This document shows positions 17,973-28,100 of a stretch of DNA of 64,000 nt, in pieces. The stretch spans positions 113,715 to 177,714 of the forward strand of contig NZ_BMPI01000017.1 of NCBI RefSeq assembly GCF_014647515.1, in the 5' to 3' direction. Below the pieces are notes generated by a model that ran no database searches, had not been told where the DNA came from, and worked only from the letters and a program-made list of their open reading frames with translations. Every line of letters begins with the position of its first letter. The first letter of the stretch is position 1. Source of the stretch: Dactylosporangium sucinum (GTDB lineage: Bacteria; Actinomycetota; Actinomycetes; Mycobacteriales; Micromonosporaceae). Position numbers and translations under genes: made by a program.

Positions 17973-20027
17973 TCAGGCCAGGAGCAGGACGCCCCCGAAC
18001 ACCAGGAGCGGGATCAGCGCGAGCAGGCTGATCACCAGCCCCAGGACCGGTGTTCGCGAGGTGGTGCGCCGGGTCATCGCGCCGATCGTGAGCCAGCCGA
18101 GGCCGAAGGCGATCGCCGGCAGTACCAGCGCGCACGGCAGAGCGATGATGCTGATCTCGCTGAAGCGTTCCCCGGCGAGCAGGGTCGGGATCTGCACGAT
18201 CGCGGCCAGGAGCGCGAAGCCGAAGTAGATCGCGGCGTTCACCCAGATCCGCCGGGTCGACGCCGCCTGCCGGCCGGGCGCCGAGAGAGCGGCCTGAGAC
18301 TGCTTGAGACCGACTGCGGCGACGCGGAGGGCAGTCGATGTCCTGCCGGGCACCGATTCGGGCGCTGGGGCGATTACAGGGCTCACGACGCCGGTCCCGA
18401 CGGCTCCGGCTCCGACGGTGGCGGGCATTCCGCTGACGGGGGGCCGGGGCGGGGCGCCGCTGACCGGCACGCGCGGGATGTTGCCGGTCGTGTGCGCGTT
18501 GGGCGCGCCGACTCGCATGGCGGCCGGGGTGCCGGGCATGGCGCTGGTCGGGTGCGGCGGTCCCGACTGCGGTGCGGCGTGGCGCGGGGCGGCGCCGGGG
18601 AGCACCCCCGTGTGCTGGCCGCCGCCGGTCAGGATGGCGCCGGTGTGCGGCGGCGCAGACACCCTGGGCACGGCCGGGGTGCCTGGGGGCAGCGGCGGCG
18701 CGCTGATCGGCGGGGCGTTGACCGGCCCGCGGCCCGGCGCCCAGGCGCCCTGCGGGATACCGCTCGACGGCGCCGGGGGCGGCGCCATCGGGATGCCCCG
18801 GGGACGGACGGGCGGCCGCGGAGGGCCGGTCAGGGCGGCGTGCGCGGCCTGGATCTCCTGCCACGACGGGGTGCAGTCGACGGGCCGGCCGCCGGCCTCG
18901 CCCGCGATGTCGGTCAGAAATGCCTGGTGCTGCGCGAGCTTCGCCCGTATCGCCACCAGATCGTCCTTGGCGGCCTTCAAGGCGGCCTTGTGCTCGGCGA
19001 CGACCGCGATGACCTCGCGCCGGACGGCGTCGAGGCGCTGCGCGGCCCCTACGTACTCCAGCCAGGCCGTGCGGCTCGGCTCCCCGACGGCGGTCGGCGG
19101 CGCCGTCCACGGCCCGCTGAGTTGGGCGCAGACCTGCCGGACGAGCTCGGCCGGGGGATCGGCGTCGAGGTACACGGGCGCGTTGAGCCGAGCGGGCCCG
19201 ACGCCCGTGCCGGAGAACGTGGTGCCGGGCGGGTCGCCGACCCAGGCGTGCGGGTTGCGGATCGCGATCTGGGTCGCGTGCGGCAGCGGCGCCTGCGTGG
19301 TCTCCGCGGTCAGCGGGGGCGGTGGCCACCCGGCCGCGATGAGGTGCAGCCGCCCCGCCGGCCCCGCGTGGGCGAGCCCGGCGATCCGCGCCAGGTCCCG
19401 CCCCTCGGTCAGCTCGGGCAGCGACGCGATGACGATGAGCAGCGTCGGCCCCGGCCCGTCAGCCCGCGCGGCCAGCCACCGCTCTCCCTCGCCGAGCACC
19501 GCCCGCAGCCCGTCAGCGTCGGTGACCGGCGGCGGCATGATCGTCTCGATGCCGGTGAACCGCCCGAACGTCGCCCCTTCGGCATCCACGGCCCTGATCC
19601 GGACCGACCCGGGCGGCGACGACGCCAGCAGCCGCAGGACAAGGCTCCGCAACAGCCCGGCCACGCGATCATCCCGAGCGTCGGCGTCGACGGCGATGTG
19701 CCCGGCCCGCAGCAGCGGCACGATGACGGGGAACCGGGCATCGTCGAGCGGGTGCGCCTGCCCCACCCTGACAAAGGTCGGCGGCAACGGCCCCCCGAGC
19801 GGCGTGGCAGGCGTAAGAGCGTCAAGCTGCGCCCCGAGCCACCCGGGCGCGAGCATGGCAGCATCGGACCGAAGGCTGGCGGCAAGATCGTGCTGCTCGG
19901 CATACTGTTCGACGGGCGCGGCGGTAGGCGAGTAGGCGTCGAGGATCGGCCCAGCGGCGGCAACCAGCGCAGCGGTATGCCGATGCTGCGCAGCCGCCCG
20001 CTCGATCCGTGCCCGAAGGCGTGCCAC
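17973..20027 (-). CDS. Degenerate FtsK/EccC-like domain fused to Pro-rich linker and three TM helices
   Basis: A 684-residue protein of unknown function. The N-terminal 260 or so residues follow the layout of an FtsK/SpoIIIE RecA-like domain. A strand plus P-loop position reads GHIAVDADARDDRVAGLLRS. The strand SVRIRAVDAEGATFGRFTGI is where FtsK proteins have LVLIDFKGG, and a Walker-B-like strand reads PTLLIVIASLPEL. The Gly-Lys-Ser/Thr of Walker A is absent, so ATP hydrolysis is unlikely. A coiled-coil-like stretch (about 325-365) and a long Pro/Gly/Ala linker follow, then three C-terminal membrane helices. It runs leftward, convergent with folE. The FtsK relation is inferred from pattern, not from a search. 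Confidence 0.6.
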   Translation of the reverse strand: MARLRARIERAAAQHRHTAALVAAAGPILDAYSPTAAPVEQYAEQHDLAASLRSDAAMLAPGWLGAQLDALTPATPLGGPLPPTFVRVGQAHPLDDARFPVIVPLLRAGHIAVDADARDDRVAGLLRSLVLRLLASSPPGSVRIRAVDAEGATFGRFTGIETIMPPPVTDADGLRAVLGEGERWLAARADGPGPTLLIVIASLPELTEGRDLARIAGLAHAGPAGRLHLIAAGWPPPPLTAETTQAPLPHATQIAIRNPHAWVGDPPGTTFSGTGVGPARLNAPVYLDADPPAELVRQVCAQLSGPWTAPPTAVGEPSRTAWLEYVGAAQRLDAVRREVIAVVAEHKAALKAAKDDLVAIRAKLAQHQAFLTDIAGEAGGRPVDCTPSWQEIQAAHAALTGPPRPPVRPRGIPMAPPPAPSSGIPQGAWAPGRGPVNAPPISAPPLPPGTPAVPRVSAPPHTGAILTGGGQHTGVLPGAAPRHAAPQSGPPHPTSAMPGTPAAMRVGAPNAHTTGNIPRVPVSGAPPRPPVSGMPATVGAGAVGTGVVSPVIAPAPESVPGRTSTALRVAAVGLKQSQAALSAPGRQAASTRRIWVNAAIYFGFALLAAIVQIPTLLAGERFSEISIIALPCALVLPAIAFGLGWLTIGAMTRRTTSRTPVLGLVISLLALIPLLVFGGVLLLA

Positions 20028-20274
20028 CGACGTGCCCCTTCCCTTCCAAGCCAGATGCGGGAACGGTAACGCAGACGCGAGACACAGTCAGCAACCACAC
20101 TGCCGCTCTCACGTTCCCGCAGGTGATTGCCCTCGCTCGTAGCTCCTCCACTGGCTTCGCTAGCCCTCGCCCCCTCATCGACCGCCTCCAGGTGGCGACG
20201 GTCGGCTCGGTTTCGGCTCGGGGAGCCGGTGTGGGAGTATGGCGGATTAGCTTCGGGCGGATAGCCTCAGGAGC

Positions 20275-20895
20275 GTGGACCCTTCGAAGCCGAACGACTC
20301 CGAAATCGATCAGTCTAGGTCGATTCCACGATCACGCCAGGACGGCGGCGAGGTCCTTGAAGGCGAGGTCATTGGCAAGGATGTTCCCCTCCGGCGGGTC
20401 CCATCAACTCCTCGCCCGACAACCCCACCAAAGCCGCCATCCAACACTCGGAGGATGGTGCTGCTCGCAGTCGTAAGCGCAGCGGCGTTGGTCTGTCTAG
20501 CCGGCTCGCTGATCGCCTATGTGATTTACGACCAAGCCACAACTCCGGACCGAAGCACGCCAGAGGGCGTGCTTGAGCAGTACATTGAAGCCAAATTCAA
20601 CATGAGGAATGAATCCCGAGCGAAGCTTTTCGAGTGCCCGTCGGCCGATCTCGCTGCTGTTGAGCAGACCCTGAAGGACGCGAAGGACCTGGAAGCGCGT
20701 TTTTCGACGTCGGTATCGATCACACCGGCAAGCTTCGATGTATCTGTCCACGGTGATGACGCTAATGTCCAGGCCGTCCTCAACTTTATTGTTCCGGAAA
20801 CGAGCGGTCGAAAAACTACGTCTCGACAGAATTGGGACTTTCGGCTTAGACATGGGGGCAGTTGGTTGATCTGCAGTGCGACGAGGGTTCCGTAA
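20275..20895 (+). CDS. Single-pass membrane protein with extracytoplasmic domain, unknown function
   Basis: A 206-residue protein. It has a cytoplasmic polar/proline-rich segment (1-60), one TM helix (about 61-83, MVLLAVVSAAALVCLAGSLI) and a domain of about 120 residues starting STPEGVLEQYIEAKF. That layout resembles NTF2-like or DUF4878-type extracytoplasmic domains, as seen in Mce-associated and conjugation accessory proteins. The GTG at 20275 is seven nt after TAGCCT (20262-20267), a leaderless arrangement. Its codons use more A/T at third positions than the housekeeping neighbours, hinting at transfer. It converges tail-to-tail with the last gene of the type IV-like operon with no gap. 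Confidence 0.7.
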   Translation: MDPSKPNDSEIDQSRSIPRSRQDGGEVLEGEVIGKDVPLRRVPSTPRPTTPPKPPSNTRRMVLLAVVSAAALVCLAGSLIAYVIYDQATTPDRSTPEGVLEQYIEAKFNMRNESRAKLFECPSADLAAVEQTLKDAKDLEARFSTSVSITPASFDVSVHGDDANVQAVLNFIVPETSGRKTTSRQNWDFRLRHGGSWLICSATRVP

Positions 20896-21519
20896 TTACT
20901 CTACCCACAACAGGTGGGTCGGGACCTCCATAGTCTTCGGGATCTGCCCGCTCCACCCCCACCGATACCACTCCACCTCCCGACAAACACGCACGCAAAT
21001 ATCCCCCTCAGCCGAGTTGTAAGGCTCGGTAACTGCCCGCAGATCCCGCTCATCCCGCCCGGCTTTGTCATCAGGCCCAGGCACCCGGACCACCCGCAGC
21101 CCAGTAACCCCCGAAACGTCCCGAACCCGCCGCGGTGGCCGACTCGGCGGCGCATCCAACGAGACGAGCCGCGACACGATATCCGCATCTTCAGGCGGTC
21201 GAACCGTCGGAGACGTCCGCTCCACCCAAACCCGCTCCAGCGGTACCAGCGGCGCGAAAACCTCCGTCTGCTCCGCCTCGGCCCGATACCATTCCTGCTC
21301 CGGCAATACCGGCACGTACGTCCGGCTTGCCTGCACCACCGGATTATCGACCCTGAGGTCTCGCCGCCATCCCACGCCCGGCATGCCGATCACGGCACGG
21401 CGGCCACGTAGTTCCCGAACAATCCCCGCAGCCACCAACTCGATTCCCGCCGGCACGCGCTCGACACTACCGGCGAGGAGATCCCAATCCGGCAGATCGT
21501 CGGGCGAGAATTCGGTCAT
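20896..21519 (-). CDS. Hypothetical protein, last gene of the type IV-like operon
   Basis: A 207-residue soluble protein with no membrane segment or motif I recognise. It is rich in Trp, Arg, Pro and Val, with a Trp-rich end (REVEWYRWGWSGQIPKTMEVP). Its ATG overlaps the stop of the wall-hydrolase gene as ATGA, so it is translationally coupled to it. By position it may be a dedicated partner or substrate of the machine, but nothing in the sequence shows this. Confidence 0.7.
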   Translation of the reverse strand: MTEFSPDDLPDWDLLAGSVERVPAGIELVAAGIVRELRGRRAVIGMPGVGWRRDLRVDNPVVQASRTYVPVLPEQEWYRAEAEQTEVFAPLVPLERVWVERTSPTVRPPEDADIVSRLVSLDAPPSRPPRRVRDVSGVTGLRVVRVPGPDDKAGRDERDLRAVTEPYNSAEGDICVRVCREVEWYRWGWSGQIPKTMEVPTHLLWVE

Positions 21520-22658
21520 GGCTCGATTCCCAGCGGCGCACCCATGCGCTGCATGAACTGAACGGGGTCCACTGCACCGTTCTTGCTCGAATCGTTGTTG
21601 ATATGCGTCTCGAAGTGAACGTGCGGCCCCGACGAGTGTCCCGTCGAGCCGGAGAACCCGATCTCCTGCCCAGGCGCCACGCTCTGGCCGACCACCACAC
21701 TCGGCTGTTTCACCATGTGGCAGTACCGCGTGATAATGCCATTCGCGTGCCGAATGTCGACGTACCATCCACACCCGCGAACCGACGGCGAACCGTCCCG
21801 CCAGCAGCCCCAGTCCGACCCGTTCGGCGCCACCGCATTGCAGCGGGCCTTGATGACGATGCCGGCGGCCGCGGCCCGAATGAGCGTGCCTTTCGGAACG
21901 ATGAGGTCGACGCCCTGGTGGTCCGGCCGGGAAGCGGTCCGGAATCCCGAGCCGACCTTTCCCTTGACCGGCGCGGTCCAACCGGAAGCGGCCATCTGCC
22001 CAGCAGCGGCGCACTGCATTTCCAACTGATTGCCCACGGCCCGCCCGGCGCCACCGGTCAGCGAGTTCACGATCGTCGTCGCGGTTTCCTCATGCTTCGC
22101 ATATGCATTCGGGTACGCACTGCGCTGCACGCGCTGGGCGGCCCTGGTCAGCGCCATCGATTCCCAGCCCGGAATGGTCAACAGTTTTTCATAGAATTTC
22201 CGGGAGGCGTACTGCGGATCCATAATTTGCGCCGGCGTACCCCAGCCCGTGCTGGGCCGCTGCTGGAACAGCCCGAGCGAATCGTGGTCATTGCGAGCAC
22301 CGAGATTCGGCAGGTTGCGCAGATTCGACTCCTGCATGGCAGTCGCGACCGCAATAATCCATCCCCGCGGCGGCACCTTCATGTCCTGCCCGACACGAAC
22401 GATGATCGCGGCGTTGCGGACCTGCTCGGGGCCGTAGGACCGATGCGAGGGCAGCTTCCCGGCGGCGTCCACCAGCTGCCCGTTGCCGCACCCGGCCGCG
22501 TAGTCGACCGCCTTGTCGGCAGCATCCATGAACAGCGATACCACCCCACCGCCGCAGCACACGAGGATGAGCACTGTGGCGAGCGCGACCACCAACGCGG
22601 GGCGAATCCTCCGCCGTTCGCCACCCTCCAGGCCCTCCATGGCCTCCGGATCGCTCAC
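21516..22658 (-). CDS. Two-domain peptidoglycan hydrolase (transglycosylase-like + M23)
   Basis: A 380-residue membrane-anchored wall enzyme. After a TM helix (about 21-44) comes a lysozyme/SLT-like domain with a candidate catalytic glutamate in the segment IIAVATAMQESNL (E110) and LGLFQQRPSTGWG. A C-terminal LytM/M23 endopeptidase domain keeps both zinc motifs: H247-QGV-D251 and H346-V-H348. Such two-domain enzymes (VirB1/TcpG-like) open the wall for conjugation machines in Gram-positive bacteria. The GTG at 22658 overlaps the upstream stop as GTGA, which decides the start over a longer frame. The gene is coupled at both ends within the operon. Confidence 0.87.
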   Translation of the reverse strand: MSDPEAMEGLEGGERRRIRPALVVALATVLILVCCGGGVVSLFMDAADKAVDYAAGCGNGQLVDAAGKLPSHRSYGPEQVRNAAIIVRVGQDMKVPPRGWIIAVATAMQESNLRNLPNLGARNDHDSLGLFQQRPSTGWGTPAQIMDPQYASRKFYEKLLTIPGWESMALTRAAQRVQRSAYPNAYAKHEETATTIVNSLTGGAGRAVGNQLEMQCAAAGQMAASGWTAPVKGKVGSGFRTASRPDHQGVDLIVPKGTLIRAAAAGIVIKARCNAVAPNGSDWGCWRDGSPSVRGCGWYVDIRHANGIITRYCHMVKQPSVVVGQSVAPGQEIGFSGSTGHSSGPHVHFETHINNDSSKNGAVDPVQFMQRMGAPLGIEP

Positions 22659-23194
22659 GCTGCCTCCCAGTCGAGCGACGTGATCTGCCACCGTCCGTTG
22701 ATGACCTGCAGCCCGAGGACGATGGTCCCTCCGTCGGCGGGGAAGCGCGCGCGAGTATCCGCTCCGAAGTTCTCCAGCGCGACAGGACCGGTGATCGTCG
22801 ATGCCGGTACATCGTCGGGATCGGTCTCCGCGAGCTCGGCCATGAGCTCAGTCGATGCGTCAGCCTTCAGCCCGGCCCGCCACTGCTCCCCGGTCAGTCC
22901 CGTTTTACGCAACCACGCATTGGCGAATCGAGCGGCGACGGTATTGGCATCAGCCGCCCCCTTGCTCAAGGAAGGAGCGGCACTGGGCTCGACAACACTG
23001 TCGTCCCCGAGTGAATTGTATGGATCAGGCGTAGTCTCAACGGGCGCGACGGTCGGCCCGAAGGCGTCGTTGGCCGACCGCGATTCCCGATCCCGAAAAA
23101 CGGTCCGCCCAAACGCCACAACGGCAACGACCACAACCACCAGGACCAACGCGATACCGTATCGCGTACCAAGCAGTCGCAGGACCGTCCGCAT
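22655..23194 (-). CDS. VirB8/TcpC-like single-pass membrane protein
   Basis: A 179-residue protein with a short cytoplasmic N-terminus, one TM helix (about 12-30) and an external domain of about 140 residues. That layout is the VirB8/TcpC scaffold type of conjugative systems. The assignment rests on topology, size and position between a VirB6-like and a VirB1-like gene; I cannot confirm the NTF2-like fold by eye. The ATG at 23194 lies 6 bp after the upstream stop, and the stop overlaps the next gene's GTG. Confidence 0.6.
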   Translation of the reverse strand: MRTVLRLLGTRYGIALVLVVVVVAVVAFGRTVFRDRESRSANDAFGPTVAPVETTPDPYNSLGDDSVVEPSAAPSLSKGAADANTVAARFANAWLRKTGLTGEQWRAGLKADASTELMAELAETDPDDVPASTITGPVALENFGADTRARFPADGGTIVLGLQVINGRWQITSLDWEAA

Positions 23195-23200
23195 CGCCCG

Positions 23201-25162
23201 TCACCCCGGCAGACTGGCCGACTCCGGCCGTCGCGCAGGCGCCTGATCTCGACTGCTCCGATCCGAATCAGGCCGGTAAATCGAATACGACGGTGCATTC
23301 TCGGCAGGCACATCGGCCTCTTCCCAAACCGGGTCCCGCTGCCGCCGCTGCCGCGGCTGACTAGCCCCAGTCTCAGGCCGCCCAGTGCTCTCCTGCCCGC
23401 CGCCGACTCCATTCGCCGCAACAACGACAGAGTCTTCGGTGCGCGACTCAGGCCGCACCTGCGTCTGCACGGACTCTTTCCCGCGAGAATTCTTGGGCTC
23501 ATTAGTACCGCCGGCGTCAACAATCTTCAGCGCCGCGGCCTGCCGCACATCCCGCAGGAAGAGCCGATGCCAACTACCAGCCGAGGTGATGGCCCGAGTG
23601 GAGTCCTTACCCCCGAGCTGGGTGATCCGCCGATAGGGCCGCAGCAGCAGCCACCCGACGACCCCAGTAAGCCAGATCAGCACGACCTTCAACCATCCCG
23701 CGAGCGAGGCAGTGCCGAGAATGAGCGTTACGGCGAGCAAGTAGATTGCTGATCCGGTCCCGAAAATAATGATATTGAAGATTGCTGCAATTACCGCATT
23801 TCCGAGGCGTTTAAGGCCAGCGTTGGCTGGACGTAGAAGCCCGACGGTCCCTAGGATCGGCGCCGCAATTACTGCCCACCTGAAGATGAGGAATCCGAGA
23901 ATAACCATGATTGACGCGGTGATGTCGAAGAGGGCGAAGAATAGTGCTGACAGGATCGCGAGGAATCCAGCCCCGATTCGATCCATCCCCCGACTGCCCT
24001 GAAGATGCTCGTAGGCTTCGGGGTCTTCCTTCCGAATCTGTTCCGCGATTCGCATCCAACGCTGCTGCTTCTGCTCGGTCAGAACCTTACGTTCATTGGA
24101 CTCAATCGGCGGGCCCGGCTGGTTCAGGCGAATTCGTTCCTCTTCAGCCTTCTGGGCCCGCTGTTCTGCCGTGCGGATGCGCTGGATTTCCTCCCAGCTG
24201 AATGACTTTGCGTCGTACAGCGCTGGACCGTATTTCCTGGCGGTCTCGCTGTCTGCTGATCCCAGTGTGCCTCGCAGCCAGTTCTGATAGAGCAGACCCT
24301 CGACGACGGTGTCACTGGCACGCACTGCAGGAGGACGGTTGTCGACGCATGCGGTAGGGTCGAGGTTGCGACACTGGTCGGCGGGGATGGTCTCGTCGGG
24401 CGGCCCAACAGCGCTATGGATGACCCCTAGACTGCTGATCAAAGTTCTATCCGCCAAACTGGCTGACCACTTGGGCCAGTACGCGATTGCTGTAACCAGC
24501 ACCATGACGAAGATGGCCCAACCTGCAGTCGTTACGGCGTTCGACAGGTCTGATTGCCTTGAACGCCATAGGAGGTAAAGCCCAACAACGACGAGTGTGA
24601 TCGCGCCGAATGCAGTAAATACTTTGTCGTACACCGCCCTGGTGGCAGTCCCTACAAGTGGATCTGCCCAGCCCCACATATAAGACGGATCCCAGGCGCG
24701 CTCTCGAAGTGCGTTGGACGCGCCCGTGATCGACGTTGCAAGAAGGAACTCGCCGTTGGCGACGGTATTCTCAAACTCGGCGCTCGGGTTGGTTACTACC
24801 GAGGCGCACTTGAGGTCGTAGGTTGCGAAGTCGTATCCCGCGTAGCCGTACTCGCTGTACGTATAGAGAACCCGCGAGCCGCGGTCCTCAGGCGGCTCTT
24901 GAGCGAACCACCCCGCCATGCCTGAGTCTGGGGCGCTTGGGGTTGGGGCGTTCAAACAGCTGATCCGCGACTGAACGTCCACCTGCAGTCGATTGGCGCA
25001 GTTCTGGAAGTTCGTCGGCACCCGCCACTCTTCGACAGTGCACAGCGGATCCCCCGGAGCCCGTGCCACCGGAGCCGCTGCAGAAGGGTTTGCGAACCCG
25101 CCGAACAGCGTTGCCATCGCCGTCACGATGAGCACGGCCGTGTACACGGGCAAGCGTCTCAC
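23201..25162 (-). CDS. VirB6/TrbL-like polytopic membrane protein
   Basis: A 653-residue protein with a Sec signal peptide (about 1-30, cleavage near SAAAPVA). An external Cys-containing domain follows, then clustered membrane helices: two near residues 180-235 and a block of four to five near 395-510. The C-terminal tail is charged and polar, with many Ser/Arg/Gln. That layout matches VirB6/TrbL/TcpH channel components of type IV secretion. Codon use in 23.2-25.1 kb is visibly less GC-rich than in the fol or ftsH genes. The GTG start overlaps the stop of the VirB4 gene as GTGA. Confidence 0.68.
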   Translation of the reverse strand: MRRLPVYTAVLIVTAMATLFGGFANPSAAAPVARAPGDPLCTVEEWRVPTNFQNCANRLQVDVQSRISCLNAPTPSAPDSGMAGWFAQEPPEDRGSRVLYTYSEYGYAGYDFATYDLKCASVVTNPSAEFENTVANGEFLLATSITGASNALRERAWDPSYMWGWADPLVGTATRAVYDKVFTAFGAITLVVVGLYLLWRSRQSDLSNAVTTAGWAIFVMVLVTAIAYWPKWSASLADRTLISSLGVIHSAVGPPDETIPADQCRNLDPTACVDNRPPAVRASDTVVEGLLYQNWLRGTLGSADSETARKYGPALYDAKSFSWEEIQRIRTAEQRAQKAEEERIRLNQPGPPIESNERKVLTEQKQQRWMRIAEQIRKEDPEAYEHLQGSRGMDRIGAGFLAILSALFFALFDITASIMVILGFLIFRWAVIAAPILGTVGLLRPANAGLKRLGNAVIAAIFNIIIFGTGSAIYLLAVTLILGTASLAGWLKVVLIWLTGVVGWLLLRPYRRITQLGGKDSTRAITSAGSWHRLFLRDVRQAAALKIVDAGGTNEPKNSRGKESVQTQVRPESRTEDSVVVAANGVGGGQESTGRPETGASQPRQRRQRDPVWEEADVPAENAPSYSIYRPDSDRSSRDQAPARRPESASLPG

Positions 25163-28100
25163 CGATCATCCTCCGGGTCGTCGTCGTGGAGGTCCACGAC
25201 CTCGCCGCCGACGGTGCCGCCGGTCGGTACACCCCCCGGTGTGGTGTCCAGGTAGCGGAGCAGGTCCTGGACGTAGGAGACGTCGACGCGGACTTTCTGC
25301 ACGCGGCCGTCGACGTCGCGCATCACGAACTCTCGGAAGCCCAGCCGGGCTGAGGAAGCGGTGTCCACCTGGGACAGTGCGGCCAGGGTCTGCTCGTAGC
25401 CGACGTCGGTGGGCACGCGAAGGAGACGCAGCGCCTCGGCCGCGATCTCGGAGTCCTCGGCGATCCGGCCCACGAAGACCGTGGAGACCAGGTTCTGCAC
25501 GTCGAGGCCGAGGATGTCCTTCGGGTTCTGGGAGGCGACCAGCGCCGCGAGGTTCCACTTGCGGGAGTCGCGGGCCAGGCGGACCAGGAAGGAGCGGCCC
25601 GAGCGCCAGCCCTCCATGAAGTGGGCCTCGTCCAGGCCGACCAGCTTGCGCTGGGACATGTCCCCGCCGTAGCAGCGGCGCACGGCGAGCCGGTGGGCGG
25701 TGTGCAGCATCGGCAGGGCGAGGGCCTCCTCGGCCGACCAGTACTCGCGCTCGATCTTCAGGTCGGGCAGCCGGAGGCCGGCCATGGTGATGACCGTCAG
25801 GGCGGCGTCGGCGCCGAGCAGGTGGGCGGGCGGGGAGCCGAAGAACAGCATCGCCAGCGGCATCTCGGCGGTGTCGAGGAGCAGGTTGCCGAGCTCCAGG
25901 GCGTCGTGGTCGCCGGTGTCGCGCAGCGCCCGGATGACGTCCTCCAGCGTCGAGGACTCCTCGGCGGGGACCTGCCGGACGGCGTGGCGGAGCATCGTCG
26001 CGGTTGACGCCTCGCGGGCGACCTGGGGCGGGACCAGCATCATGCAGATGTCCTGGACCAGCATGCGGCGCTCGGCGCGGGCGTTGGAGACGGCGATCTC
26101 GAACTCGCGGTCGCCGGCCGGGCCGGCGGCGTAGTGGCCGCGCTGCGGGGTGGGGATCAGCGCATACGGGGCCAGGGTGCCCTGCTCGGAGCCGGTCAGG
26201 TTGAGCACCCGGGAGAAGGGTGCGAGCTCGGGCATGGAGCACAGGCGGGCCAGGGGCCCGGACGGGTCGAGCAGCGTGACCTGGACGCCGCGGCGGGAGG
26301 CGAGGTAGCCGAGCGCGCCCATGAGCGTCGACTTGCCACCGCCGGGCTCGGCGACGAAGACCGCCAGGCCCGACCGCTCGCGGACCTCCATCGGGAAGTG
26401 TAGATCGAGGAAGACCGGGCGGCGGGAGGTGCCCGCGGTACGCCCGATGAGATCGCCGCGTCGGTCACCGACCGTGGACGCGGCCTGCGGCAGGGCGGCC
26501 GCGAACAGCTTGACGGGCATCCGCCGGACGTAGCCGGTGTTGGCCAGCGGCTCGCCGGGGATGAACTCGCGGGCCAGCCAGTCCTGGTTCTTGGGGTGCT
26601 GCAGGGCGAGCCGCATCTCGCGCGAGTACATCTGGGTGACCCGGCGGGCCCGCTCCAGGCACTCCTCGCGGGTGCGGCCGCTGACCGCGACGCGGTGCCA
26701 GCCGTGGGCGCGGGACGAGTCGACCGGCAGGCCGGTGCTGATCTCGTCGCCGATCGTCAGGGCCCGCTTGGCCAGGCGCTCCAGCTCGGGCGGCGCGTCG
26801 ATGCCGTGCTCGGAGTAGTCGGCCTGCTGGGAGCGGATCAGGCGGAGCCGGTGCTCGAGGTTGCGGAAGGAGTCGCCTGGGCCGAGGATGTCGATCCGCG
26901 ACGAGATCTCCATCGGCCACGGCAGGCGCTCATGGAAGTGCAGCCACGGCTCGTGCCGCTCGGGGATCTCCAGCGGCTCCATGCGGCCGACGGTGAGGAC
27001 GGCGACGTGCCGCTCCTCGCCGCTGTTCCGGTTGACCAGCTTGACCGTCGAGCCGTACGGCGTGCGGTACCGCTCGATCTGCTCGGTGAGCGCGAGCAGG
27101 TCGCCGCGGTCCCAGCCGCCCTCCAGGGTGGTGATCCCGACCGGCGGCGCCATGCCGAGCGCGACCGAGCGGTACAGCAGCCACTCCAGCTCGAACGCGG
27201 TGACCCGGCGGCCACGCATGCCGAAGGCGCCGAGGACCTCGTCGAACTGCTCGACGGTGCGGGCCATGCGGCGCCGCTCGGCGTCGGCGACGCCCCGCTT
27301 GAACATGGAGCCGATCCGCTCCATGAACGTATCGCCGAGCGTGCGCCGGGCGAAGGCGATCCCGAGGTACGTCTGACCCTCGGCGTGGTTGATCGACAGC
27401 AGGTGCTTCTGCGCGGCCACCAGGTGGTCGGACCAGGAGGGGGCGTGCGGCACCGGCGGCAGCGGGTGTGGCGTGTTGCCGTCGACCACCCGCGCCCACT
27501 GGTCGGCCGGGAACGGCCGGGTGGTGCGCCGCAGGTGTAGCCGGAAGCCGGCCAGGCCCGCATACTGCTCGGAGATCGCCGACAGCAGCGCCTCGCGCTC
27601 GGCGTCGGGCCGGAACGCCCAGCGCACCTCGGGCAGCCAATACCACGCGGTGACCGTGTTCGTCGTGAACGTCAGGTGCCCGGCGATCTCGGTGATCGCC
27701 AGGTCGACGGCGGCCGAGCGGTCCTTGTACCTCGGCTTGTCGACCCGATCGAGCGGCGTCTTCCTCCCGCGCGCGGGCGGCGGCGACTGAATCCGCGGCG
27801 GCCGGGGCGGCGGCGGGGAGGTGCGCCGAGCGGGCGGGACGAGGTCGCGTCCGGGTGCCGTGCGAGCGGATTTCGCAGGTGTACCTGCTGTGCCGCCATC
27901 GATCGGCCGGGCCGCCTGCCGCCGGTCGTCAGCAACCCGCCGGTCGTCGACAACGCGCCGTTCGTCAGCAACCCGCCGGTCGTCGGCGATCCGCCCGACG
28001 GGACGCGACGGCTGCCGCACGGCCCGCTCGGCGGCCGGCCCGGCCCCGAGCGCCGGCCGCGAGCCGGCGCCGTTGGTGCGGACACCCTCCGTGATCGGCG

